From: Clostridiales bacterium
Lineage (GTDB): Bacteria; Bacillota; Clostridia; Christensenellales; Aristaeellaceae
Assembly: GCA_012514225.1 (NCBI GenBank)
Contig: JAAZAQ010000206.1
Location: 1 to 16,508, forward strand
DNA length: 16,508 nt
Direction of reading: 5' to 3'
Part shown: positions 1 through 6,789 of the stretch, one piece after another
Layout of the letters: each line of letters starts with the position of its first letter
Numbering within the stretch: the first letter of the stretch is position 1
Made by a program: the position numbers and the translations under genes
The notes under the pieces: model-generated
The model's input: the letters and a program-made list of their open reading frames with translations, nothing else
Database searches by the model: none
Told to the model about the DNA's origin: nothing

Positions 1-170
1 CCCAGCACGATGGCGCCGATGATGACCGGCACCTGCATGATGGTCATGCTGATGAAGGGGATGCGGATATAGCCCAGTCCGGTGACTTCAAGAAAAAAAA
101 GGATGGCAGCCAGAATCGCCAGCTTGACCAGGTACTGCGTGCGCGCCCTGGTATTCTTCAATTGCGCCAT
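1..170 (-). CDS. ECF transporter S component, N-terminal part (runs off left edge)
   Basis: Only the first 56 codons are visible. The protein starts with a short basic stretch (MAQLKNTRARTQY), then a hydrophobic segment (residues 14-26), then a VTGLGYIRIPFISMT stretch and a second hydrophobic run ending IIGAIVLG. This pattern is typical of the substrate-binding membrane subunit (S component, PF12822-like) of energy-coupling-factor vitamin transporters, which works with an EcfA/EcfA'/EcfT module usually encoded elsewhere. The ATG at 170 is preceded by GGAGG (175-179) at a 5-base spacing, so the start is well supported. It has its own promoter (254-282) just downstream of rsmI. The substrate cannot be told from this fragment. 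Confidence 0.72.
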   Translation of the reverse strand, partial: MAQLKNTRARTQYLVKLAILAAILFFLEVTGLGYIRIPFISMTIMQVPVIIGAIVL

Positions 171-247
171 GTTGGCCTCCGTTCAGGTTCTTTTCGGATA
201 CCCGACGTCCAGTTGGTGAAGCAGCGTCCGGCTCATTGGATACCGGC
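171..247 (-). promoter_or_regulatory. 5' leader of the ECF S-component gene, possible regulatory element
   Basis: The predicted untranslated leader begins with a short hairpin (CCGG pairing with CCGG around a UAUCCAAUGAG loop). It carries GGTATCC twice, at 238-244 and 196-202, about 42 bases apart. S-component genes are often controlled by vitamin riboswitches or repressors, but I could not match this leader to the TPP, FMN, cobalamin, THF or preQ1 consensus motifs. The role is therefore unassigned; the repeats could also be an operator pair. Confidence 0.25.
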
Positions 248-253
248 GGGGTG

Positions 254-282
254 AGTATAGCAAGCGAAAAAAGGGCTGTCAA
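254..282 (-). promoter_or_regulatory. Sigma-70/SigA-type promoter for the ECF S-component gene
   Basis: On the minus strand a perfect -35 TTGACA (277-282) is followed by a 17-base spacer and a -10 TATACT (254-259). Transcription would start near 247, giving a leader of about 77 bases before the ATG at 170. It lies 31 bases past the rsmI stop codon, and no clear terminator separates them. Confidence 0.85.
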
Positions 283-313
283 TGCTGGGCGGAAAACGGC
301 TGAATCCGGCACG

Positions 314-1180
314 TCACTCCGGCGGGAGAAGGGCGGGCGCGACGCGTTTGAGGCTGAGTTCCGCCTTGTAGACCCGGTTCTTCTTTTCCCCCGCGGCAAT
401 CAAGGCCTCCCGCGCCTGTCGCAGCGTATAGCCCTCCAGCAGGAGCGCCAGCAGCCGGGCTTCGGTGCCGGCCGCCTCCTCTTCCTCCTGCCTTGCCTGC
501 GTGCCGGACAGGCGGAGCACCAGGCAGAACTCCCCGCGCAGCAGCCCCTCATCCGCCCGGAGCGCATCGCGGACCTCCCGCGCGATGCCCCGCAGGGTCT
601 GCTCGTGGAGCTTGGAAACTTCGCGGCTCAGGGACACCTCCGCCTCCGGGAACACCTCGCAGACCGCGTCCATCAGGCCCAACACGCGCCGGGGGGACTC
701 GTACATCACCGCCAGGCGGTCCCGGCCGGACAAGCGGTTGAGGAAGGCCAGCAATTCGCCCTTCTTCCGGGGCGGGAAGCCGAGGAAGGTAAACTCCGTT
801 TCCTCAAAGCCGCTGACCGACAGGGCGGCGAGCAGGGCGGACGGGCCCGGGACGGACAGCACGTCGACGCCCGCCTGCGCGACGGCGCGCACCAGCAACG
901 CGCCGGGGTCGGACACCGCGGGCGTGCCCGCGTCTGTCACCAGGGCGACCTTCAGGTCCTCCTTTTGCATTTGCTCCACTAATGCGCGGGCGGTCTCCGC
1001 CTCGTTGTGCCGGTGGCAGCTCTGCAGCCTTGTCCGGACCCCGAAGGCGGTCAGCAGGCCCCGGGTCACCCGGGTGTCCTCCGCCAGGATGAGGTCGGCC
1101 TCCTTCAGGACGCGAAGCGCCCGGGGGCTCAGGTCCTCCAGGTTGCCAATCGGGGTGGCGACGACGTACAGGACGCTCAT
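314..1180 (-). CDS. rsmI: 16S rRNA (cytidine1402-2'-O)-methyltransferase RsmI
   Basis: The product is a 288-residue SAM-dependent methyltransferase of the tetrapyrrole-methylase fold, which adds the 2'-O-methyl group to C1402 in the P-site region of 16S rRNA. Family motifs are in order: VVATPIGNLEDLSPRA (6-21), AEDTR (33-37), DAGTPAVSDPG (83-93), PGPSA (111-115), FLGFPPRKKG (132-141), YESPRRVL and SREVSKLHEQTLRG. Length is normal for the family. The reading frame is open for a further 176 codons upstream, but that part overlaps rsmH and has no homology to the family. The ATG at 1180 overlaps the rsmH stop as ATGA and begins exactly at the conserved N-terminus, so this start is preferred. It is the last gene of the valS-rsmH-rsmI unit. 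Confidence 0.96.
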   Translation of the reverse strand: MSVLYVVATPIGNLEDLSPRALRVLKEADLILAEDTRVTRGLLTAFGVRTRLQSCHRHNEAETARALVEQMQKEDLKVALVTDAGTPAVSDPGALLVRAVAQAGVDVLSVPGPSALLAALSVSGFEETEFTFLGFPPRKKGELLAFLNRLSGRDRLAVMYESPRRVLGLMDAVCEVFPEAEVSLSREVSKLHEQTLRGIAREVRDALRADEGLLRGEFCLVLRLSGTQARQEEEEAAGTEARLLALLLEGYTLRQAREALIAAGEKKNRVYKAELSLKRVAPALLPPE

Positions 1181-2121
1181 ATGCCCAGCCTTTCGGCGAC
1201 CCGCAGCCGCGCGCTGCGCGAGCGGGGATTGCTTTGCAGTTCCGATTCGGAAGGCGTCAGGGGGTACCCCTTCGGCAGGCTGACCAGCGGCCGGCGGCCG
1301 CAGACGCACATCGGCGCATCCTTCGGGCAAACGCAGGGGTTTTTCATCCGCGCGAAGGCCTGCTTGACGGCGCGGTCCTCGATGGAGTGGAAGGTGATAA
1401 CGCACAGGCGCCCGCCGGGGTTCATCAGGCCGGCCAGCCCTTCCAGCGCGCCGGCCAGGGGGGCGATTTCCCCGTTGACCGCGATGCGCACCGCCTGGAA
1501 GGCCCGCCTTGCGGGGTGCCCCTCCTCCTTGCGCCGTACGGCCTTGGGGATGGCGCGGTCCACCGCGCGCACGAGGTCGAACGTCGTTTCGAAAGGCTTT
1601 TCTTCGCGCATCTGGACGACGACGCGGGCGATGCGCGCAGCCCAGCGCTCGTCCGCATATTCGTAAAGGGCTTTCGCAATCTCCTTTTCGGGTGTCCCGT
1701 TGAGCCATTCCGCCGCCGTCAGGCCGCCGGTCGGGTCCATGCGCATGTCCAGCGGCGCGTCCTCGTGGTAGGAAAACCCGCGACTTGGCGTGTCCAGCTG
1801 CCAGGAGGACACACCCAAATCCAGCAGGACGCCGTCCAGGCGCGCGTCCCCCAGCAGCCCGGGCGCGTCATGGAAGTTGCCGTGCAGCAGGCGAGCCCCC
1901 GGCCAGGCGGACAGGCGCGTGCCCGCCGCCGCCAGCGCCTCCGGGTCGCGGTCCATGGCGTACAGGGTGCAGCGGCCGCCCAGCGCCTTTAAGATGCCCT
2001 CGCTGTGCCCGCCGCCGCCCACCGTGCCGTCCAGGTAGACGCCGCCCTCCTTGAGATTCATCGCGTGGAGCGCTTCCGGCAGCAGCACCGGCACATGGGA
2101 GAACTCCGCCGGCGCGCTCAC
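1177..2121 (-). CDS. rsmH: 16S rRNA (cytosine1402-N4)-methyltransferase RsmH (MraW)
   Basis: The product is a 314-residue SAM-dependent enzyme that methylates N4 of C1402 in 16S rRNA. Recognisable family features are the N-terminal FSHVPVLLPEAL, the SAM-binding DGTVGGGGHS (31-40), AMDRDPEAL, LLDLGVSSWQLD, RGFSYHEDAPLDMRMD, RRAFQAVRIAVN and the C-terminal CVITFHSIEDRAVK. The start is a GTG whose last bases overlap the valS stop codon (GTGA). No strong Shine-Dalgarno precedes it, which suggests termination-reinitiation coupling to valS. The stop overlaps the rsmI start (ATGA). In most bacteria rsmH follows mraZ in the division/cell-wall cluster; here it sits between valS and rsmI. Confidence 0.96.
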   Translation of the reverse strand: MSAPAEFSHVPVLLPEALHAMNLKEGGVYLDGTVGGGGHSEGILKALGGRCTLYAMDRDPEALAAAGTRLSAWPGARLLHGNFHDAPGLLGDARLDGVLLDLGVSSWQLDTPSRGFSYHEDAPLDMRMDPTGGLTAAEWLNGTPEKEIAKALYEYADERWAARIARVVVQMREEKPFETTFDLVRAVDRAIPKAVRRKEEGHPARRAFQAVRIAVNGEIAPLAGALEGLAGLMNPGGRLCVITFHSIEDRAVKQAFARMKNPCVCPKDAPMCVCGRRPLVSLPKGYPLTPSESELQSNPRSRSARLRVAERLGI

Positions 2122-4769
2122 GGCTTCAGGTCGTCCACGCGCCGCAGGAGGGCGGCGCGCATGTCGCGGTTGCGGGCCAGTTTTTCGCGCTCCGCCTCTA
2201 CCAGCGGGGCGGGCGCCTTGGCGAGGAAGCCCGGGTTGTCCAGCTTGCCCTCGCCCCGGCGGATTTCCGCCTCCAGCGCGTCCGCCTCAGCCGACAGCCG
2301 CGCGATTTCGCGCGCCAGATCCACCAGGTCGCCCAGGGGAATCAGCGCCTCGCCGGCCGGGGTGACCGCGGACACGGTCTTTTCTTCGATTTGCCCGCCT
2401 TCCGCCAGCAGGGTCATGGTGGAGACGGAGGCCAGGCGCCGGAAGGAGGGCTCCGCCGCCGAAAGCGTGTCCGCCCAGCCCTCCGCGGGGCGGAGCAGCA
2501 GGCGCGCCTTGTGCCCGGGCTGCACCTTCATCTCCTGGCGAAGCGCGCGGACGGCGCGGATAATTTCCATCACGCCCTCCATCTGCCGCTCCTCCTGTGG
2601 GTAGTCGTCCGCCTCCAGGGCGACGGGCCAGTCCGAAAGCATGCAGGAGGCCTGCGCGTTGCCGGGCAGGAAGGCGTAGATGGCCTCCGTCAGGAAGGGC
2701 ATGAAGGGATGCAGCAGGCGCAAGAGCGCGGAAAGCACCTTCTGCAGCGCCGCGCGGGCGGCCGCCTTGCGTTCCGGCGCGCCGTCGAGCAGGTCGCCCT
2801 TGGACAGCTCGATGAACCAGTCGCAAAACTCGCTCCAGATGAAATCGTACAGCTTCTGCGCGGCCAGGCCCAGCTCGTTGGCGTCCAGGTGAGCCGTGAC
2901 CTCGCGGACGGCGCGGTTCATGCGGGACAGAATCCATTTCTCCGGCGCGGTGTTCGGACCGGGCCGGGCGGCGTCCCCCCCTTCCCCCAGGTTCATCAGC
3001 ACGAAGCGCGCCGCGTTCCAGACCTTGTTGGCGAAGTTGCGGGCGGCCTCGGTCTTTTCCTTGCTGAAGCGCATGTCCGCGCCCGGGCTGACGCCCAGCA
3101 GCAGGGAGAAGCGCAGCGCGTCCGCGCCGTAGGCCTCCACGATTTCCAGGGGGTCGATGCCGTTGTTGAGGGACTTGGACATCTTGCGGCCCTGGTCGTC
3201 CCGCACGATGCCGTGGATTAGCACCGTGTCAAAGGGCGTCCGCCCGGTGTGCTCGATACCCGAAAAAATCATGCGGGCGACCCAGAAAAAGATGATGTCG
3301 TAGCCCGTGACCAGGGTGCTGGTGGGGTAGAAACGCGCGAGGTCCGGTGTTTGCTCCGGCCAGCCCAGGGTGGAGAAAGGCCAGAGGGCGGAGGAGAACC
3401 AGGTGTCCAGCACGTCCTCGTCCTGGCGAAGCCTTGCGCTCCCGCAGTCCGGGCAGGTGTCCGGGGATTCGCGAGTGACGATGACCCGGCCGCACTCCTC
3501 GCAGTACCAGGCGGGGATGCGGTGGCCCCACCACAACTGGCGGCTGATGCACCAGTCGCGGATGCCCTCCATCCAGTTGTAGTAAATTTTGGAGAAGCGC
3601 TCGGGAATGAAGCGGGTGTCGCCGTCCCGCACAGCCGCGATGGCCGGTTTGGCCAGGGGCTCCATCTTCACGAACCACTGGCGGCTCATCAGGGGCTCCA
3701 CCGTGGTGCCGCAGCGCGAGCAGCCGCCCACGCTGTGCGCGTAGTCCTGCGTTTTGACGAGCAGGCCTTGCTCCTCCAAGGCCTTGAGCACGCGTACGCG
3801 GCATTCCTTCGCGCTGAGGCCCGCGAACTCCGCGCCGGCGTTTTCGTTCATGGTGCCGTCGTCGTTCATCACCCGCAGCGGCGGCAGGTTGTGGCGCAGG
3901 GCGACCTCGAAGTCGTTGGGATCGTGCGCCGGGGTCATCTTGACCGCGCCGGTGCCGAAGGCCGGGTCCACGTAGTCGTCCGCGACCACGGGCAGCTCGC
4001 GCCCCGAGATGGGCAGGACGACCGACTTCCCGACCAGGTGGCGGTAGCGCTCGTCGTTCGGGTTGACGGCCACGCCGGTGTCCCCTAGCATGGTCTCCGG
4101 GCGGGTGGTGGCGATGACCAACCCATCGCCGCCGTCCGGGGCGGGATAGCGGATGAACCAGAGGTGGTCGTTGCGGTCCTCGTATTCCACCTCGATGTCG
4201 CTCAGCGCCGTTTTGCAGGCCGGGCACCAGTTGATGATGCGCTCCCCGCGGTAGATGAGGCCTTTTTCATACAGGCGGACGAAAACCTCGACGACCGCGC
4301 GCGAGCAGCCCTCGTCCATGGTGAACCGCTCGCGGTCCCAGTCGCAGCTGGCGCCCATGCGCCGCAGCTGGCGGGTGATTTGGCCGCCGTACTCCTTCTT
4401 CCACGCCCAGGCGCGGCTGAGGAAGGCTTCCCGGCCGATGCCCGCCTTGGTCAGGCCTTCCTTCCGCATCTGCTCGACGATTTTGTTCTCCGTCGCGATG
4501 GAGGCGTGGTCCGTGCCCGGCAGCCAGAGCGTGTCGTCCCCCCGCATGCGGTGGTAGCGGATAAGCACGTCCTGCATGGTGGCGTCCAGCGCGTGGCCCA
4601 TGTGCAGCTGCCCGGTGATGTTGGGCGGCGGCATGACGATGCAGTAGGGCGGCTTCCCCGCCCCGCCCGCAGGCGCGAACGCGCCGGAGGTTTCCCAGCG
4701 CTCGTAGATGTCCTTCTCCATCCCCTGGGGCTGGTAGGTCTTTTCCATGCCAAATTCGCCTCTGCCCAT
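2118..4769 (-). CDS. valS: Valyl-tRNA synthetase
   Basis: This class I aminoacyl-tRNA synthetase charges tRNA-Val in the cytoplasm. The protein is 883 residues from the chosen start, a usual length for bacterial ValRS. The HIGH signature appears as HMGH (56-59) within PPPNITGQLHMGHALD, and the KMSKS loop is intact at 529-533. The editing domain follows (TTRPETMLGDTGVAVNP, then GTGAVKMTPAHDPND). CxxC pairs (NWCPACK, CSRCG, CEECG, CPDCG) suggest zinc-ribbon elements. The C-terminus ends in the typical tRNA-binding coiled coil rich in Glu, Ala and Arg. Three in-frame ATGs are possible (4781, 4769, 4748). The one at 4769 has GGAGG five bases upstream (4775-4779), while the ATG at 4781 overlaps that ribosome binding site, so 4769 is preferred. 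A valine T-box leader lies directly upstream. Confidence 0.97.
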   Translation of the reverse strand: MGRGEFGMEKTYQPQGMEKDIYERWETSGAFAPAGGAGKPPYCIVMPPPNITGQLHMGHALDATMQDVLIRYHRMRGDDTLWLPGTDHASIATENKIVEQMRKEGLTKAGIGREAFLSRAWAWKKEYGGQITRQLRRMGASCDWDRERFTMDEGCSRAVVEVFVRLYEKGLIYRGERIINWCPACKTALSDIEVEYEDRNDHLWFIRYPAPDGGDGLVIATTRPETMLGDTGVAVNPNDERYRHLVGKSVVLPISGRELPVVADDYVDPAFGTGAVKMTPAHDPNDFEVALRHNLPPLRVMNDDGTMNENAGAEFAGLSAKECRVRVLKALEEQGLLVKTQDYAHSVGGCSRCGTTVEPLMSRQWFVKMEPLAKPAIAAVRDGDTRFIPERFSKIYYNWMEGIRDWCISRQLWWGHRIPAWYCEECGRVIVTRESPDTCPDCGSARLRQDEDVLDTWFSSALWPFSTLGWPEQTPDLARFYPTSTLVTGYDIIFFWVARMIFSGIEHTGRTPFDTVLIHGIVRDDQGRKMSKSLNNGIDPLEIVEAYGADALRFSLLLGVSPGADMRFSKEKTEAARNFANKVWNAARFVLMNLGEGGDAARPGPNTAPEKWILSRMNRAVREVTAHLDANELGLAAQKLYDFIWSEFCDWFIELSKGDLLDGAPERKAAARAALQKVLSALLRLLHPFMPFLTEAIYAFLPGNAQASCMLSDWPVALEADDYPQEERQMEGVMEIIRAVRALRQEMKVQPGHKARLLLRPAEGWADTLSAAEPSFRRLASVSTMTLLAEGGQIEEKTVSAVTPAGEALIPLGDLVDLAREIARLSAEADALEAEIRRGEGKLDNPGFLAKAPAPLVEAEREKLARNRDMRAALLRRVDDLKP

Positions 4770-4783
4770 GTTCCCCTCCATAC

Positions 4784-4817
4784 AAAAGGGCGCCTGTCCC
4801 TGAAGGACGGGCGACCC
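4784..4817 (-). terminator. Intrinsic terminator of the valS T-box
   Basis: GGG-T-CGCC-C-GTCC pairs with GGAC-A-GGCG-CCC around a short TTCAG loop, followed by TTTTGT (minus strand). It shares bases with the 3' side of the T-box antiterminator, as expected for the switch. It would also serve as the 3' end of a yceD-rpmF transcript when tRNA-Val is charged. Confidence 0.88.
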
Positions 4818-4990
4818 GTGGTACCACCTTGCTTCGCGGCGCGTACGCCGCCTCTTTGCGCTGTATCGGGCGCGGCCGGCGGGAACCCCCGCAGCCCTCG
4901 GGAGCGACCTTCCGCGGCGTTCCCCCGGCGCCCTCCCAGCCTCGGGGCGCCTCTCTTCAGGGTTCCGGCCGCGTACTCCTCTCCCTCACA
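4784..4990 (-). promoter_or_regulatory. T-box leader (tRNA-Val-sensing) controlling valS
   Basis: Read on the minus strand, the leader shows the canonical T-box parts. Stem I begins near 4987 with GGGAG and AGGAGTA (the AGUA loop-E motif). It carries an AGAGAGGCGCCC / GGGCGCC distal stem. A specifier loop, GAAGGTCG, closed by GCCGCG on one side and CTCCC on the other, presents codon GTC (valine) at 4906-4908. The T-box sequence AAGGTGGTACCACGG lies at 4816-4830, with the UGGU bulge matching an ACCA tRNA end. A competing terminator hairpin follows and then a T run. Uncharged tRNA-Val would stabilise the antiterminator and allow transcription of valS-rsmH-rsmI. The leader begins only about 20 bases after the rpmF stop codon, and no dedicated promoter is visible. 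Confidence 0.95.
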
Positions 4991-5008
4991 GGGCAGGCTC
5001 AGAAAAGG

Positions 5009-5203
5009 TCAGGCCTTCTTCTTCTCCGTGTCCATCACCAGCACCTGGGCGCCGTCATAGGTGCCGCACTTCTTGCAGACGCGGTGCGCCAGCTTCATCT
5101 CCTGGCACTTCGGGCACTTGACGATGGCAGGCAGGTCCAATTTGTAATGCGTCCTGCGCCGGCGGCCGCGCGCCCGGGAAACTTTCATTTTTGGGACAGC
5201 CAT
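5009..5203 (-). CDS. rpmF: 50S ribosomal protein L32
   Basis: The 64-residue product matches bacterial L32: MAVPKMKVSRARGRRRRTH at the N-terminus, then a four-cysteine zinc ribbon C30-x2-C33-x9-C43-x2-C46, ending in a short acidic/basic tail. It is a component of the large ribosomal subunit. The ATG at 5203 has an AGGAGG ribosome binding site at a 7-base spacing and starts two bases after the yceD stop, the usual yceD-rpmF pairing. Because the zinc-binding (C+) form is encoded, its synthesis should depend on zinc supply; no zinc-independent paralogue is in the window. Confidence 0.97.
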   Translation of the reverse strand: MAVPKMKVSRARGRRRRTHYKLDLPAIVKCPKCQEMKLAHRVCKKCGTYDGAQVLVMDTEKKKA

Positions 5204-5205
5204 GA

Positions 5206-5727
5206 TTACTCCTCCTGATGCTTGGTGAGCAACTGCTGGAGCGCGGCAAAGGGGCGCGCGTCCGCAGACGTCTCTTCGTTGTTGGTTTCTTCCGTCCGGC
5301 AGGCCGGGCTTTCCGGCACCCCGGCGCAGCCTTTCCCGCAGAGGAACCGCAAGGGCAGATCCAGTACGGCGAGGGACAGGACGAGCGGGGTGAGGTCAAC
5401 CCGGTTGCCGGTGAAGGTCAGGCGCTCCTCCCAGGGGTCCGGCTCGCCGGGCACCTGGTCTTCCCGGGTGTAAGCCTCCTCGAAGGGAAGGCTCACCCTG
5501 TGGTCCACCGGCTCCAGGCACCTGGCACAGGCGCCCCGCGCCCGAGCTTCCAGCCGCGCTTTGAAAATCAGCGCGTCGCCCGAGAGCTGGAACGTGCCCT
5601 TCACAAGGGCGGGCTCCGGAAAAGTGACCGTTTCGCCCAATACGTCCTGTTCGGGCAGGTCGACCCGGTGCTCGAAGGGGACCTCGGTCCCCGGAAGCCG
5701 CAGCGCGGCCGAAATGTCCAGCGGCAA
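5206..5727 (-). CDS. yceD: YceD/DUF177 family protein
   Basis: The DUF177 protein is encoded immediately before rpmF, as in most bacteria; the family is linked to 23S rRNA/large-subunit biogenesis. Visible features are PLDISAALRLPG at the N-terminus, a CARC motif (C67, C70), a second cysteine group C130, C134, C143, and a C-terminal ADARPFAALQQLL matching the family's conserved end. The second cysteine group lacks the usual CPxCG ending. Start choice: an upstream in-frame ATG at 5745 lies only about 9 bases after the predicted transcription start and has no ribosome binding site. The TTG at 5727 has GGAGG (5735-5739) at a 7-base spacing and aligns with the family N-terminus. I therefore take TTG (173 residues); the ATG form would be 179 residues. 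Confidence 0.88.
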   Translation of the reverse strand: MPLDISAALRLPGTEVPFEHRVDLPEQDVLGETVTFPEPALVKGTFQLSGDALIFKARLEARARGACARCLEPVDHRVSLPFEEAYTREDQVPGEPDPWEERLTFTGNRVDLTPLVLSLAVLDLPLRFLCGKGCAGVPESPACRTEETNNEETSADARPFAALQQLLTKHQEE

Positions 5728-5760
5728 CGCGCTTCCTCCCTCCATGGTGAACAGATTGGT

Positions 5761-5789
5761 ATTATAGCGGTGCCCGGCAGGCTTGTCAA
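5761..5789 (-). promoter_or_regulatory. Consensus SigA-type promoter for yceD-rpmF
   Basis: On the minus strand a perfect TTGACA (5784-5789), a 17-base spacer and a perfect TATAAT (5761-5766) lie between jag and yceD. The start of transcription is expected near 5754, which gives a leader of about 27 bases to the TTG start at 5727. It probably also feeds the valS T-box downstream. Confidence 0.92.
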
Positions 5790-5811
5790 ACGGTTTTTCG
5801 CCCCGGCGGCC

Positions 5812-6789
5812 CTACTCCGCGCCGTCCCCCTGTGCCCCGCCTTCCGGGTTTACCGGGGTGATGATGACATGGCGGTTGGGCTCCTCGCCTTCCGAATGGG
5901 TGGCGACGTCCGGGAAGGCCTGCAGCGCGCTGTGGAAAATCCGGCGCTCGTAGGGGTTCATGGGCTCCATGCTGACCCGGCGGCCGGTTTTCCGCGCGCG
6001 GTTGGCCATGCGGTTGGCCAGGCGCACCAGCGCCTCCTCGCGCTTGCGGCGGTAGCCCTCGCTGTCCAGGGTGACGCGGACGTAGTCCTCCCGCCCGCGG
6101 TTGACGCGCAGGCTGGTCAGGTATTGCAGCGCGTCCAGGGTTTCGCCGCGGCGGCCGATGAGGATGCCCTGCGGGTCGCCGTCCATCTGGACGAAGACGT
6201 GCCCCTCGGCGTCGGTGGACACGGCGGCGCTAATGTCCAGGCCCATCAGGCGGGTCAGCTCCTGGACGAACTGCTGGGCCACGCCCTCCGGCAGGGCGGG
6301 GTCGGCCTGCGGCGCCGGGACGACCGGCGCGCGCTCCCGCGGCTTCTCCGCCGCTTCATTCCTGGCCTCGCCCGCGGGCTTCCGGCCCCCGCGCGGGCGG
6401 CGGGCGCGGGCGGGCTTTTTTTCTTCCGTTGCAGGCGCCTCTTCCGCGGGTTTTGCAGGCGCCGCGGCTTCCTTCGCCGCCTGTCTGGCAGGCGCGGGTT
6501 CCCTGCGGGGCGGCTGCTGCGTACGGGGCGCCGGCTGCGTCTCCTGGCGCGGCGCGGCGGGGCGTTTGGATAGGGAGTCCTTGAACAGGTCGGCGGTGTC
6601 GCCGCCCTTGTCCTCTTCCCGGGGGGTCAGGCGCACCCTGGCCATGCGGCTGCCGAAGAGGCCGAACAGGCCTTTGGAGCCCTCCTCCAGGATTTCGACG
6701 TTGACCTCGCCGATGGACAGCCCGCTGCTTTCCAGGCCCGCGGAGATGGCTTCCTCGACCGTGCGGCCGGTTGCTTCAAACGATTTCAT
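5812..6789 (-). CDS. khpB: RNA-binding protein Jag/KhpB (Jag-N, KH and R3H domains)
   Basis: The 325-residue protein has three recognised domains. The Jag-N domain is at about 1-55 (FEATGRTVEEAI..., KGLFGLFG). A KH-II domain has the GxxG loop as GRRG (212-215) in GILIGRRGETLDALQYL. A C-terminal R3H domain (about 245-310) has R282-x3-H286. Between them (about 65-165) is a long linker rich in Pro, Ala, Arg, Lys and Glu, probably disordered. In Gram-positive bacteria KhpB pairs with KhpA and binds many RNAs, affecting cell division and cell-wall synthesis. The ATG overlaps the yidC stop (ATGA) and has AAGGG 8 bases upstream. The usual downstream neighbours mnmE and mnmG are absent. Confidence 0.95.
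   Translation of the reverse strand: MKSFEATGRTVEEAISAGLESSGLSIGEVNVEILEEGSKGLFGLFGSRMARVRLTPREEDKGGDTADLFKDSLSKRPAAPRQETQPAPRTQQPPRREPAPARQAAKEAAAPAKPAEEAPATEEKKPARARRPRGGRKPAGEARNEAAEKPRERAPVVPAPQADPALPEGVAQQFVQELTRLMGLDISAAVSTDAEGHVFVQMDGDPQGILIGRRGETLDALQYLTSLRVNRGREDYVRVTLDSEGYRRKREEALVRLANRMANRARKTGRRVSMEPMNPYERRIFHSALQAFPDVATHSEGEEPNRHVIITPVNPEGGAQGDGAE

Noticed and set aside
254..313. Terminator for rsmI
   Set aside because: A T run is present in the ECF promoter spacer, but no convincing GC stem precedes it.
1181..1708. Upstream extension of the rsmI reading frame
   Set aside because: It overlaps rsmH, has an Arg/Gly/Pro-rich shadow composition, and the family N-terminus begins exactly at the ATG overlapping the rsmH stop.
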